Source of the DNA: Dipteris shenzhenensis
Lineage: Eukaryota; Polypodiophyta; Polypodiopsida; Gleicheniales
Assembly (NCBI GenBank): GCA_047967505.1
Contig: CM106539.1
Direction: 5' to 3' (one strand)
DNA length: 64,000 nt
Positions 1-11,877 of this stretch are shown here, in pieces (position 1 is the first letter of the stretch; each line of letters starts with the position of its first letter). The notes under the pieces were generated by a model. It saw only the letters and a list, made by a program, of their open reading frames with translations, was not told the origin of the DNA and did no database searches. The translations under genes and the position numbers were made by a program.

Positions 1-2350
1 GGATGGGTGGACCTAGCAACCGTCAAGTGCCTCTGTGGCATGTGCATCTGGATCTTTGTATACACCAGACTGAATGCTCGCTATGATCTCCCACCATGTG
101 TCCACCTAGTCATGTGCAAGTCTGTCGGGAAAGGGGGGAGCAACATCCAGAGATCATGGCTCAACTGCGAATGACTCAACATCCAGAGATCATGGCCCAA
201 GAGGAGCTATGCCTCTAATAAATCACCAGAAGCCCAGACAAAGAGAGCCACGCCAATAAGCCCCACGTGATGAAGAAAGGGAAGGAGCAAATCTACACGA
301 AAGTCCTGCAATCCCCTTCTAAACAAACTTGGCTTGTCTGCAATCCCATAAAAAGTGCTGATCGGACTCTTCAGCAAAAAGAGGCAATGCGGGCAAGTAG
401 AGGGTGTTCCAAACCTAGACCTTCACTCATTTCCTGCAATCTTCTATGAATCGGAAGACAAAAGAAAAGAGTGATTTTTCTATTACTGAAAAACATCCGG
501 ACCCTTCTCCCAAAAAAAAAATGCAAACCTGCAGAAATAAAAAACTCCTCCTAGTGAAAGGCTCCGGTGGGCTTCCATCCCTTAACATTGAGCTGAAACC
601 TCCTTGCTAATAGTGTAGTGGGAAAATGGATTTCTATATCATTCCACTCCCACACACTCCCTTAGATCCCACTAAAATTATTTTATGGGGACACCACCAT
701 AAAGCCAAGCCCTCTAGGAGCCCAAACAAATGTCCTCCGAATGGGAGTCTAAATATCAGCTAGAAGCCAAAAAACATTGCCCGACGTACCTAACAATCCT
801 AATAGGCACAAAACATGCATCCGTGAGGATATCCTCATCCATGGATCAGGATAGAGCACATCAAAGACCAAGGAATTCCCATCCATATCTTGCTGGAGAC
901 CTATGAACTCAAGCAAGGATGTTTGTCCTCGAAAAAGCCCCCATCCATCTAAGAAATTGTGAGGTCTCTCATCTGTAAGGACCATGTCCAAGGGTAAGCT
1001 GCATCAATTTGCTCAATTTTCCTTCTACTCCCTCTGAGGTGAATAATCCTATCCCGTGGATAATCATCTAAAATCTGTGTTCATCAAGAAGGTTTTTAAA
1101 AGCCTTCTAAGATCCCACATAGGAAGCAGGGCCCCTCTTCCATCTAGACCACTGAATGTAACCAAAAGCACCATTCTCACATGCCCAGGTCAAGAAGATA
1201 CACCAAATGTGCATGGAAATTGCAAAAGCAAGTGGGGAGCTCCACCTAAGTCCCAATCACACTAATAATACCAAGTTTAGTAGAGGCAAGGCTCATGAGA
1301 AGTACAATTAATTGCTCCTTACACGGAATGTAGAGCTATTTTTTGGGGATACTTTAATAAATGCCGCTTCAATATTCTTTGCAAAAGGAGAGGAGAAAAA
1401 GTCAAAAAATGAGCTTTCCCTTGCAACCGCAGGTGCAATGATGATTGCAAAATGGCAAGACCGCTATGGGTAGATACATCGCATGTTAACCACCACAGGA
1501 AATATTAAACGAGTGCATGTTCATATAACTAGGTGCAAGAAGAGACAATAGGACATGAAGCAGGAATATACCACATCCCCATAAGCTGGCCACAAACCCT
1601 AGAGGTTTTTGGTTAGAACACAAGGACAAAAGGAAGATGTATTGGGTGAATTTACCCCACAACAAATGTTTGAGTATGCCAAAACCCGCTAGGAGCATGT
1701 CTGAGCGGAACTCTGATCACCAATAGGGACACTTGTATGAATACCCTAATTTTCTGCATAGAAGATGTCAATAAGGGACTTAAAAAACTAGCCAATGTGA
1801 ACGTAATAGACACTACACAATTAAGTTCAGAGATGCTGAAATGGACTGGGCTCACAGCTATGGAATGGATCCAAACATGCCAAATTTAGTCATGCAACAA
1901 GGCCTCCCTGCATACTGGCAAGAAAATTAGGTGCATATGATTTTAAGGGCAGAGGCAAAAACTAGCTCACTGCAGCCATGTATGAAGCCCATCCGTGGAT
2001 CATGGATGAGATTTGGAAAAATGGGTTGCAAGCACAGACTGATAGATTTGGCCAAAATCGTATATATTGTGCCCGAAAGAGTGATTGGCCTCCATTGAGA
2101 AATTAAATTTCTACAACCCCTTTTTCGGAAAAGATGAACGGGACCCTCTGTGAGGGGAATCAGGCTAATACCAGAGTCCAAAAATGCCATGCAGGAATAA
2201 GGTAACATGGTCCCCAATCATGTCCCAAAAGGCAAGAAAAAAGGAGGGTGTCAACCTATCTGAGCCCAAGCACTTGCCCTTATGGAGGGCAAGAAGTGCA
2301 GTCTTGAATTCCAAATTGGTGAAAGCTACATCAAGTGAGACTCTCCTCTC
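1..2350 (-). mobile_element. LINE family A copy, 5'-truncated, runs off left edge
   Basis: Degenerate non-LTR retrotransposon read right to left. It starts inside the reverse transcriptase: GKCLGSDRLTPSFF lies near 2240-2290, SQWRPIT near 2080-2105 and MGFIHG near 1975-1995. The downstream C-terminal domain follows in order: LLEFIGLQQDMDGNSLVF near 850-910, then a LYGGVPI-like block near 690-720. A Cys-containing zinc-type segment lies near 330-420. The order is colinear with the better preserved copy at 31330-34664, and the similarity continues to base 1, so the 3' end is outside the window. Many stops and frameshifts make it non-coding. It lies in the intron left of the MutS2 exon at 6956-7192. 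Confidence 0.7.
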
Positions 2351-2740
2351 ATTTTTTTTCAAGAAAATTACTTCATTAAGTATGAATGAAAACCGCGAGA
2401 GCAAGCACAAGTGCGGAAGTACATCATGCAATGCATGAGGAAAAAAACAGCTCAAAATGAGCTAATAAAAAACCAAGGCGGAGGCTGAAAATGCCACCTC
2501 AACCCTGAGGGAGACTCAAAGAAGAAAGGAGATCCTCTCCAAACTCTGAAAAAAGTAACTCTCCTCGCAGTAGCTGCTCTAAAGGATCCCTGCATGCTCG
2601 CCCATATGGCTATCAGATTGTGTACTGTGTCAGACTAAATACTGGCCATAACCTGAGGAGGGTGAACGTGAATACCCTGCATCGCCTCTATACACCTGGT
2701 TCTCCAAATATGAGACTCTCCTCTTTCATTTTACCAATGC
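2351..2740 (-). mobile_element. 3' end of a second LINE family A copy
   Basis: In reverse complement this matches the last 350 bases of the family A copy ending at 34664, including the block that encodes ARRVTFFR-like residues, the GCTTGCTCTCGCGG stretch in the 3' UTR, and a short A tract (2352-2359 on the minus strand). The next LINE copy (1-2350) begins directly after this tail in the same orientation. The right boundary is uncertain, because similarity fades near 2720-2740. Confidence 0.65.
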
Positions 2741-2984
2741 TGGAATACCCTACCAAGCTCTATATCTAGCATCATCTTTGGTAGGTGAGTCAGGATCTAC
2801 CAAAGAAGGGAGGCATAAGAAGCTCCTAAGCCGGCATTAGGATCTGATAGTAGAAACCCGCCTGACTCAATAGTGTTTCTCTACCATGTCTTAGGTGAAG
2901 AGTATAGAAGAAATACTTATTGACTCTTTTCCCAATCTGTATCTAAAAGGACTCGCATGCATGATACTCTGCTCTTTGATCTAG

Positions 2985-4252
2985 CAAACCTTCTGATGAG
3001 CCTTTGCAGAAAGGCTCTCTTGAATACAAGCATCCGTAGGCTGTTTTTGCTGCCGGCACACGGCTCTCTCTTCCCCTCTTATGGCTGCTATCTTGAAAGC
3101 TTGGGCCAACTTCAAGAGTACTCTTGAGAAAGTTCCACTCGGAAAGAGATTGATAGGCAGCCTATCATGTGGAATGACAATATACTTGAAGAGCATGGTA
3201 GACCACTTGGTAGTTCTCACTATACATGCAGTGGTTTAGATGGGAGAAGGTCCCACTTCCTTTGTGGTTTCTTGGAAGGATTTTAAAAACCTTCCACATA
3301 ATCATAGACTCTAGTCAGTAAGTCACATTAGAGGAATTTCTCAGCATATTGATGCAACCATACCCTTCGATTGGGTTCATGGAGGTGAGGAGCCTCATTT
3401 TTAGTCTACTTTGCTTGGGGGCTTTATGAGGTTAGGTGTCCCACTTCAGGTCATAGAACTACAATGTTTAGATGGGGATGCCATGATTTTTTATGTTCTA
3501 TTTGGGAGCAATTTATCAAAGTCTATAGATGATATCCTTTGCCACTCTGCTGAGGATTCTATTCAGCGTTGTTTATGGGACTACATAAAGGCAAGGACCA
3601 TCTGGAAGGGGATTGCTAGTCTATTGAGCACTTCTTTTTTTTTTGGGGCAGAAGTCTATTGAGCACTTTTGTCCCCTCTCCCTGCTTCATGGCCTAGGGC
3701 TCAGTGTCTTGGCTCTCTCTTTCAAGGCCTCAGGTGTTTTATGAGTCATACTCTCTGGATGATGTTCACGGCTCTGCTTATAGAGCTGCACATGCCTCGG
3801 TGGACAATTATGGGAGATTCTGGTGAGCATTTCAACGTGGCATATTTGGAGAGCCAAATGCAAAAAGGCTTTGGATGGCTCCCAAGTCCACCCCTCACAC
3901 ACTTTAGCCAATATATGGACATATAGTGTACACACTTTGACGGCCATTTGGGTGGTTTTCCTAGGCAACTTCTGCCAGGAGGACGGCTTTCCTAGGAATG
4001 GAGTGGCTCCCCGTTTTTCTCAGATGCTCTACAAGGTTAAGGTGACCTTTTCAAATCAACCTTGGATTTTCTCTAGCCCTCTTGGATGAGCATGCTATTT
4101 TCCCTCTTGGAGTGTTTGCTTTCTCATGCTCCGCATGAGACACTTTTACCATGAGCTTGCTCGTGGCCTTTATATAATAACGAGGCCGCTAACCTAATCT
4201 AAAAAGTAGAGTTTCCAATAAAAAGGGGGGGGGGGGGGGGGGGGAGGGGGGG
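2985..4252 (+). mobile_element. LINE family A, 3' half, opposite orientation
   Basis: Plus-strand remnant of the C-terminal half of the family A polyprotein. EIDRQPIMWNDNILEEHGRP (with a frameshift) lies near 3150-3205, LGGFMRLGVPLQVIELQ near 3410-3465, and a WHIWRAK-CKKALDGSQVHPSH block near 3840-3900. The 3' UTR contains GAGCTTGCTCG near 4150 and ends in CAATAAAAA followed by a G tract. It is broken by many stops. Together with 2351-2740 it forms a tail-outward inverted pair of family A sequences. Confidence 0.65.
4225..4252. repeat. Poly(G) tract at a LINE 3' end
   Basis: Twenty consecutive G, one A, then seven G directly after AATAAAAA at the end of the plus-strand family A LINE. The other family A copies end in A-rich tracts, so this tail is aberrant or was expanded later. 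Homopolymer length may also be a sequencing artefact. Confidence 0.85.
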
Positions 4253-4779
4253 CATCTATGATCAAAGCATAGATGCAACCATACCCATTTGTATGCATAG
4301 GCAGATGTTGCAAATGTTTGCAAAAACAATGTTTACAATCCTAGCATTTTTGTGATTGTGAAATCTTGGGGCTCCTAAAAACTCCCATGTAAGTTTGCAT
4401 CGTAGATATGTAGACACACTTCTCCATCTTTTCAAAATCTTATTAACATTCAGCCTCCATGTATTGTATCCACAAGTTCAGCTTGTTGGGATATTCTACG
4501 CAACTTTAAATTTGTTGTTTCTAGATGTCCATATTTGTTTGAACTTGGTGACTCAACCTTTGCAACATTTACAAACTCCAAATGTTTGAACCAAACAAAC
4601 GTTTGCTTGCAAGTATGAAATTTGAAAGTGTGCGATGCAATGTGTGCCAAACAGTGAATGCGCCCTAGGCTTGCATCTAGACTAGCCACTCCCCGAGGAG
4701 AATCTCCTAATTCTATTGGTTGGTAGCGCATGGAGGGCTTGTAGGCCCCATGGTTTGATCAAATGATGATGGACGGGGT

Positions 4780-4860
4780 TTGTCATTGCTATGATGCCAA
4801 GGACCTTCGGAGGATAGCTCACTCCTTTTGGAATTGTCCAGGGACTCAAGGAATTTGGTA
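4780..4860 (+). pseudogene. Possible LINE zinc-binding (zf-RVT-like) scrap
   Basis: The translation HCYDAKDLRRIAHSFWNCPG followed by TQGIW resembles the Cys/His-rich block near the C-terminus of plant LINE polyproteins (C-x2-C, then H-x4-C and W). The first Cys pair is partly lost and a stop follows immediately. No further LINE domain is recognisable nearby, so this is a weak call. Confidence 0.3.
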
Positions 4861-6347
4861 GAGCTCCCTAAGGATTGTGGCCAGGATGTGACATACCAAA
4901 TGTAACATCAAACAAGACTTCACTTGGGCATGGCAGCTCAATTGATAGAGGCATGACATGCTTTCGACATTGAGATGGTCTCAGTATCACTCACTTGGAT
5001 ATCTAGGACGTCGCCCTCCCTCCCGCCAGAGACTTGAGTTCTTCCGGAGGAGGGTGGAGACAATGGCCAGCATCCTAGAATATCTGGGCAGCATGCTGCA
5101 GTTTAGTAATGGAGGGGCAACAGATTCCCCCTGCAGCCACCCTTGTCAAAATATGGCATGATATCATCTATGCCCTACAAGCCACTCAAGAGCAAGACAT
5201 GAAGGGGTCTAGGAAGACTACCAAAAGCATCAGTGTTTCTGCCTTTTAGTATTCCTGGCACATATGGTGAGAATGGTCTGAGAACAATGTCATAAGTTCT
5301 TCTCAAGATCAAACGATCAAGCTTGTCGCTTCTCATGTTTTCTAATAGAAGGTTCTTTTCTTTGGAGGGATGAAATAGGTTCAAGGTCTTTGCTAGTTTA
5401 TTTGCAAAAAGGCCAAGTATTCACCATTCCAAGTTGAATAGTGGATCACACGTAATGTTGATACATGTGGACAACTAAAGTTTAAGAACGACATGCCAAT
5501 TCATTGGGACAATTTTCCTCTTTCTTGAGGCGACATTGTGTCTCCAACTAGGGGTTGGCTGCTCATTTTGCAGCTGGCTGTTTGGTGTCTCAAGCAGGAC
5601 CTTTCAGCCTATTTATAGCCCTTCTTTTTTAGAGGTCGGCAGCCCAAGCCTCTCCTTCAGGCTCCTCTTCCTTTCTTTTCTCCTCTCTTTTACCGCCTTT
5701 TCAACAACTTGGTGTTCTTGTGCGTATTTTCGGAGGTTTGCTCTTGGTGGAGACGCTTGGTTTAGCAAGAGGGACTCAAATGGTAGCTCCCTCAATTCCC
5801 CATTCCATCAAGGTCTTACTTTTGCGAAAAGACAAACAACAGGTGTAGATAGCCGTTCAATCTCTTCAAGATAGAACCTTGGTAGGCGCGATATGGTGAC
5901 CACATGTAGGAGGTTACCACCTTCGGGAGCAGCCTCGGTGCCATCCAAGAGTGTGGGACTCTAGGTTCTAAAGTGACCAACGAAAGGCAGGAGCGTTTCT
6001 ACAAGGCTTGGCCTGCAGGCATTTTTTACGTCATTCCGCAAGAGGCATCTGTTGGATGTATAGAACACCACCTTGGTTGTTAGCCCCTACTCCAAAGATT
6101 CCCTAGGCAGTGAGCTAGGTTCTCTAGAAACAGGCTGGTTTTCTTTTTGACTTGTATCTCTCCATGATCTTTTTTGAGTAGAAAAATGCCATTGCAAACA
6201 ACTCAACTGAATTGCATTTTGTTCACCTGTATTAATGCAGTGAACATTATTTAACATAAGGTGGCATTAGAAAATCAATCGGATGTACATTGTGCATTTT
6301 TCTAATGTACATTGTTTTAATATGGGCATTCTTCCTCCCTGGAGTCA
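4861..6347. other. Unassigned intron sequence
   Basis: No domain, terminal repeat or splice-supported exon was recognised. The open frames here (for example 5536-5874 on the plus strand) have low-complexity, unfamiliar translations. The stretch belongs to the intron downstream of the last MutS2 exon in the window. Confidence 0.5.
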
Positions 6348-6375
6348 CATCCGAGGGGGAGTGTTGAGATATCAA
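6348..6375 (+). other. Possible polypurine tract and 3' LTR start
   Basis: The purine run CCGAGGGGGAG is followed directly by TGTTGAGATATCA. This is the usual layout of a plant copia 3' polypurine tract and LTR start. No matching 5' LTR or coding region was found, so it is only a candidate relic. Confidence 0.25.
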
Positions 6376-6459
6376 GCTCCAATCGTGATATGCCGGGGTG
6401 ACTGTTGTGCATTTATGTCACAACTCCCTTCAAATTGCTGATTTGTGTCATCGGTTTTT

Positions 6460-6502
6460 CAAGTTTTAATAGAAGTTCTTTTCTCTAGGGGGAAAAAATT
6501 TT
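6460..6502 (+). mobile_element. Possible LINE family A 3' tail
   Basis: TTTTAATAGAAGTTCTTTTC followed by an A-rich run resembles the last bases of the family A copy ending at 34664 (TTTAATAGAAGTCTTTTTC then A-rich). Only the terminal 35-40 bases are recognisable. Confidence 0.3.
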
Positions 6503-6955
6503 GGATAAGAATTCATTGCATACTTTTATTACTAATAGCATTTATCGATTAGTTCATGCCTTTTTGACACTTCAAATGTTCTGCACCTATTGAAGCACTG
6601 GACTGCTACATCAAAAAGCACAAGATCGTTTGATGCATGGAGTCCCTCTTTAGGAAACTAGAGGATGCAAGGAGTCAAATAAAAATAATTCAAAGCTACA
6701 CCCTCTTTGCAAAGGATATTACAAGCCTTTTAGGGCAGTCAAGAGTTGGGAATGTGACATACGTAGTGTCTCCTATGCCTATGATGCTTGATACACGTCA
6801 TGTCTTGCTGGTTAGAGGCATGTGGGCCTACAGTTCTAGACTCATTCTCGCCTTGGAATGCTAAGACGAGGTTCCTTAGAAGTGCAGTCTTTAAATTCGT
6901 ATGTCAAATCTCTTGAACATTGAACCAACCGAACCAACTTTACACTGTCACTTAC

Positions 6956-7192
6956 TTTTCTACTCCCATAGGTTCTGACTTTCTGTTTGCGTGTATGCTC
7001 TCGATACTGCTGCAAAAGAAGGGGATGATATGCCTTTCTGAGCTGTAGCAGCACCTCTTTACCACCTTTCGCTCTTGCTGATGAGGGCCCAAATCCATCA
7101 ATGTCTTGGGCATTGGGTGACATGCTTTGAGGAACAGTGAATACAGGTCTAGACCCTTCGTAAGTTAAGCTGAATTTGGCACGTGCTATGAC
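6956..7192 (-). CDS. MUTS2: MutS2-type mismatch repair ATPase, exon (79 codons)
   Basis: The exon is bounded by an acceptor (AATTCCAG at 7193-7200) and a donor (GTAAGTGAC from 6955), phase 0 on both sides. It encodes a helix end, VIARAKFSLTYEGSRP, a variable linker, and a block GGKEVLLQLRKAYHPLLLQQ. The last block matches the position in plant MutS-II proteins where the core domain leads into the ATPase (the RHPLLL-type motif). It continues in frame from the exon at 11638-11697. The next expected segment, the Walker A loop, was not found to the left, so the following intron is at least about 6.9 kb. MutS2 proteins are DNA-binding ATPases; plant forms are thought to act in organelles, which this fragment cannot show. 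Confidence 0.85.
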
Positions 7193-8665
7193 CTGGAATT
7201 ACAAGAGGATCAATTTATGGGGGAAAAAACAGAAAAATGCATTTTCAGTCTACTTGTTGGACAAGAGAATAGCATAGAAACGGAAACCACTAGCGTTTTC
7301 ATAATTCTAACCGACCTACTTCTGCTTGTAAAACAGAGCTATACATATGTTCAGATATTAAGCACAGAAGCGGGCCTTTGCACTCAAACAAACTTATCAA
7401 TTTAAAGCCACATCTCTTATAGATGGGCTTGAATTCAGACACAGCAAAGGCCAAATGTTTCCAATATAGAGGTAGACTGGAGCAGAAGCATGGGATAATA
7501 ATTTGACTGCGTATGTGTACTATCATACATGTGTCAGACAATTCAATGAGCACGCTTGGAAGAAAAGCCTCCCCATTATAATCATAGTGGCATGTCACAT
7601 AGCTTATAAAAAATCTGACTTGTCTTCATCCAGAAATATTGACACTCAGTAATCTACAAGTCAGGATATTGTTTCAATAGCTATCTAATCACCCATCACG
7701 ACTCAGTGGACAATCCAACCTTCACTTGTAGCTTGTATTTATAACAACTCTTGAAGAAGACCTGCAGGCAGTTTTGTAATGTCTTGCTATTAATCCCAAA
7801 ACTCCAGAAACTACCACAGCAAAGAGTGAACAGCACGCAAGTTTGCACTTTGTCAAATGTAAAACAGAACTAGAACTTGGAGAAGGACCGCCGTGGATAG
7901 TATTGCAATTACGGCCTGAGAACTAATTTATTCACATGGTTGCCTGTAATGCTTACAGATATGGCCAAAACTGATATAAAGTGAGCATCTAGGTGATGTT
8001 TCCCATTTAGGTTTGTGATTGTTCAACAATAGGAGAGATTCAAGTACTGCACCCTCGGCTTGCAGGGTCCCCACTATCCCAAAAAAACTCAAACATTAGG
8101 TACTATCTGGACGGCCATTGTGCAGCATACTTTGAGGGCGATTTGTTCTAGGATGCAAGGGAACTCTAGATCTACATCAACAATGAGGAAATTCTTTCTC
8201 AAAAAGTAGAGAGTTAGTCCTTTCTTTTCTGAGTCTCCTTCAGCCACAACCATGGCTATTTTGCAGTTTTGCACTTTGATGCGTATGATGTATTAGCACC
8301 TTGAATTTCGCACTTATGGTTGGTTTTTCATACTTAATAAGTCTTTGTCATTAAAGAAACAGCACAACAACCCCCCCTCCCCCAACACACACACACACAA
8401 ACACCCCATCACCAACCTTATTTTGACCTCCACCTTAAGAGGTGCCTACTTTGCTCTATATACATGATGTGATCCTCATGTTGTCCTCGATTGATGATCT
8501 CACCCATGTACAGAGAGATATATCAATATGGTCGTGGAGGACTAGTCTACATAGTCAATCATATGCATTCAATCAAATGTATTATCGAGTTTCATGAATC
8601 TAAGACCCACTGCACCATGAAGACACCTCCCGTAGGCAAAGTCACAAAGGGATACCCATCTTTTG
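7193..8665. other. MutS2 intron, left part, no element recognised
   Basis: This is the 3' part of a 4,445-bp intron (7193-11637). It is AT-rich with no recognisable coding domain. A short (CA)n run lies near 8384-8399, next to a C-rich run. Confidence 0.5.
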
Positions 8666-8666
8666 C

Positions 8667-8800
8667 AAGAAACAAACAAACAAAGAGATTTTATTCACAT
8701 CTCTGAAAGACCAAGGGTCTATGAGACTGGAAAAGATCAGATACAACGAAACCTAAGGGGTGCGGCGACTAACACAGGCATCCACACCCTAATGTCTGAG
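8667..8800 (-). mobile_element. LINE 3' end with stem and CAAA/TTTG tail
   Basis: In reverse complement this reads GTCTCATAGACCC, a short loop, GGTCTTTC, then GAATAAAATCTCTTTG and a TTTG repeat (8669-8684). It matches the 3' UTRs of the LINEs ending at 30763 and 63564. The stem AGACC/GGTCT occupies 8708-8720. The copy is strongly 5'-truncated, and the right boundary is approximate. Confidence 0.6.
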
Positions 8801-9547
8801 ATGAGAGAATAAATACACCGCACATTTGCTGCAGGAGAGTACCACGTGCAAAAGACTTGAGCAGCAATGCTTCCATGCATGCTTCCAAGGCCCACAAATA
8901 AAATCAATTCAGAGTCCTTTACCCACTACTCAGGCAAGCCGCTAAGTACAAAGCTGTGTGTTTGGGCACCAAACATCCAGGCCAAGAGCAGAAAAGGATA
9001 GATTGCATGCAAATCATGATGCTCACATCTCATCGACAGCAAGCCCTTAATCCCACATCAAAATCATACACGTAGAGTTTGGAGCTTCACCTTTGCAGTT
9101 GGGTATGGCTTTCTAGATCGTCACATGCGTTTAAAAATCCGGATACCTAGAGATCCACTTATCACATGCATTAAGGGCCATTTTGGGTACAAAAAGTGAG
9201 AGTTGAGCCAGACTGGAGCATTATCCCTCCATACCATAGGATATGTCTAATACATGACACAAATGAGGTCAAGATCAAGGACTATTAGATCTCCAATTAT
9301 GGGCCCTTCTTCAGGGAGCTTGCAAGATCAAAGATGTTTGGCTCTCATTCTTGAGATGACGAGACAAAAAGACCATCTATTGTGAGCCCACGATGTCACA
9401 TGATTAGATACCTCCTCCCATCACAAGGAGGACTTGCACTTCCCAAAGAGATATCAGAGATACTTAAGCAATTTCAAGGGTTTTTTTGCCATAATTACAA
9501 ATCAAACAAAGTATAAATACTCTTTGATTAGATAAACTGAGAAAACC
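8801..9547. other. Unassigned intron sequence
   Basis: Nothing recognisable on either strand beyond the possible continuation of the LINE 3' UTR to the left. Confidence 0.45.
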
Positions 9548-9776
9548 TTGTCAGCTGAATTTATTGAACTATGCAAACAAAAATGGATCGATAAAAAACA
9601 TAATGCTTCTCACACTTCCTGACAAAATGGTGTCATTGAATGCATGAACAGAGCAATGGAAGACAAAACCAGAAGTATGCTTAAAACGACGAATGTACCA
9701 AACCACTTGTGGGCTGATGCATTAAGTACAATAATATTTCTCCACAATGGCATTGCAACCAAAGGGGTCACAAAAT
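9548..9776 (+). pseudogene. Ty1/copia integrase fragment
   Basis: The plus-strand frame starting at 9548 reads LSAEFIELCKQKW, then QNGVIECMNRAMEDKTRSML, then VPNHLWADAL. These are the end of the copia integrase catalytic core: the QQNGVxERxNR block with the third acidic residue changed to Cys context, the RSML helix, and LWAEA. One stop interrupts it before QNGV. No LTR or neighbouring pol domains are seen, so it is an isolated relic. Confidence 0.65.
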
Positions 9777-10572
9777 GAAACTATTAAAGAATCTTTTACA
9801 AATCAAAAGCCTAGAATAGATCATCTAAACGTTTTGTTTGTATGGCTTATTATCCATATCCTTGCTACCAACAGAAAGAAGCTTGCTCATAAGTCAATTA
9901 ACAAAATATTTCCTATAGAAATGATTATACAACTTACAGTAGTTGGAATCCTAACAGAAGATCGTTACCATGCTGGACCTCCTGAGTTGTATCTCCATCT
10001 AATACCCAAGTCTCCATCTTGCCATAAGAGTAGCATTCATGTTCAGATGTTTTCCTCTTACTTCTTGTGCCCTGCAACATATCCAACTTTTAACCTCACC
10101 CATGTCTCGGTACATGGGGGTTAATATGAGTTGTGGAACAAGCTGCTCAGGAAGCTTGGCAAGATTTTTGCCACAGTACCAAAAAGGGCTGTCAGGGGAG
10201 ACCCATCCACATCTATCCGTGATAGAACTGTACACGGCTTAAAAGTCTTCAAACTGATCCCAAAAGGGAAAATCTTGGGGTTCGATACTATAACCCTAAT
10301 TTTTTTGGATCTCATCTTAGAATCAAAATTGTGGTCGGAAAAAGCTTGAACATAATCCAAAATGTGCCAAAAATTATTTGAAAATGCATCGGTACTCCCA
10401 TGGTAGTCCTGGTAATTGCTGCCACAAAAAGCGCAGGACATTTTGGTGCTCCATTTTCATATCATCAATCGTGAGACCTGGTACTATGGAGACATGAAAA
10501 CTAAGGGAGAACTCATCTACAAAGGACTTGACAGGGCACAAGAGGTGAGTCGTCTCCACAAGACAAGGTGAG
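9777..10572. other. Unassigned intron sequence
   Basis: Several short open frames overlap on both strands, but none has a recognisable domain or flanking splice sites. Confidence 0.45.
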
Positions 10573-11035
10573 GAAAGAAAGAAAGAAAGAAAGTCTATTT
10601 ATGTCCACAGGAGAACAAAAGGTCTATGGGACAGCAAAAAATCCCATCTAGTACATCTGCTTAGGGAGGGCACATGGCGGCTCCCAGGGAGTGCAAAAAG
10701 AGCAGCTACACCTATTTTGAGTACCTACTTAGTAGACTAGAAAAAAACACATAATCAGCCATACATCAGTTTAAGACTGAGAATCTTTCGGTTTAAACTC
10801 TTTGATGATTGCTATGCCTTCACTGTATACTGGGAGACAATCTAAGGGGATGCAGGCCGCGGACAACAAGACAAGGGGAGCAAGTGGGGAGTAAGAGATT
10901 GGAAAGAAGCTCAATAGAGGTACAGGAAGAAGCCCTTGAGAAGGGGCTGATGATAGAGAAGTAGTTAGACCTCGGAAGGCCAGAGACCAACAGGGGAGAG
11001 AAGGCGCCCAAGAGGATGCAAAATGCAGAAAGGGG
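10573..11035 (-). mobile_element. LINE fragment with TTTC tail
   Basis: The minus-strand 3' end has GTCCCATAGACCTTTTGTTCT (weak stem at 10612-10625) and (TTTC)5 at 10573-10592. Upstream is a Ser/Pro/Leu-rich frame similar in composition to the N-terminal part of LINE ORF1 in this window. This suggests an internally deleted copy joining ORF1 sequence to the 3' UTR. It begins directly after the TTTC tail of the next LINE fragment at 11036. Confidence 0.5.
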
Positions 11036-11175
11036 GAAGAAAGAAAGAAAGAAAACTTTATTAACATCTGAAGAAGGCCAAAAAAGCCTATGAGACCAGG
11101 AAGAACTCAAATCAGAGGATAGAAACTTTGAGGTTTTCCTTAACACTACTAAGGTTGCTGTTCCTGTTTAAGATA
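11036..11175 (-). mobile_element. LINE 3' end with stem and TTTC tail
   Basis: In reverse complement this reads GTCTCATAGGCTTTTTTGGC then CTTC, TTAATAAAG and (TTTC)4 at 11039-11055. The stem AGGC/GCCT is at 11075-11089. Only the last 100-140 bases of the element are recognisable. Confidence 0.55.
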
Positions 11176-11637
11176 CAAGGTCTTTGATGCTCCTTAAAAC
11201 AGAGGCACTTTAAAGAAAAATAGATAGATCTGCTTCCCTACGGTCTTTGCAACAGAAATTTCTCCTGGGAATCCATACGGTTAGCTGATTGAGCCACACC
11301 CAACCCCTTCTTAATGTAATTGAGAACCCTTTATACATATGTCATAAAGCCTATTCCAAAAAAGGTTCTAAAATAAACTCAAGAAGCGATGTCAACGATC
11401 TGCCCTACCTCGATTCAAGTATTTGAATTTGACCTAGTCAAAAATAAAAATGAAACAAGGAATGTACTGGAATAAAACTATAATAATACCAAAAGAACGT
11501 ACTGCACATACTTGTGTTTAAAATCACAGAAATCTAGACCTTACATACACTTGGAGATATATAGCTTGTATCCTATAAATCCATCACATTAAAGAGGTTA
11601 AAATTTAGCATTTTGCTCTAGTAAAACCACCACATAC

Positions 11638-11697
11638 CACATCCAGCTGGATAACAGTGTCCAACATGACTCCTAAGATGTCCACATGAGGCAATAA
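11638..11697 (-). CDS. MUTS2: MutS2-type protein, exon (20 codons)
   Basis: A 60-bp phase 0-0 exon with acceptor TTGCAG (to 11698) and donor GTATGTGG (from 11637). It encodes LLPHVDILGVMLDTVIQLDV, an amphipathic helix, and joins directly to VIARAKFS in the next exon to give a continuous helix typical of the MutS core region. It is separated from the preceding exon (11878-12004) by a compact 180-bp intron with a pyrimidine-rich 3' end, and from the following exon by 4,445 bp. Confidence 0.8.
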
Positions 11698-11877
11698 CTG
11701 CAAGTCAGTAGAAAGACAGTGATACTTTCCATTAAAAAAACAGCCTGTGAAATGCCAGTAAATTCACAAGGGAAACTGTGAAGCTTTATTTGTTGCATGA
11801 TAGGACTCCTTCCATACAAGCAGGTAACCATATTATGTGCATTTCTGACTAGCAGATGAACTTAGAGACCAACTAAC

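Noticed and set aside
3353-4284. GATGCAACCATACCC occurs at 3353 and again at 4270
   Set aside because: The first copy is explained by the LINE coding sequence (IDATIP-like). The second has no extended similarity, so chance or local template switching cannot be separated.
5536-5874. 112-codon plus-strand open frame with hydrophobic Phe/Ser/Leu stretches
   Set aside because: Resembles a membrane protein only by composition from CTTTTC-type pyrimidine runs; no homologous motif or exon borders.
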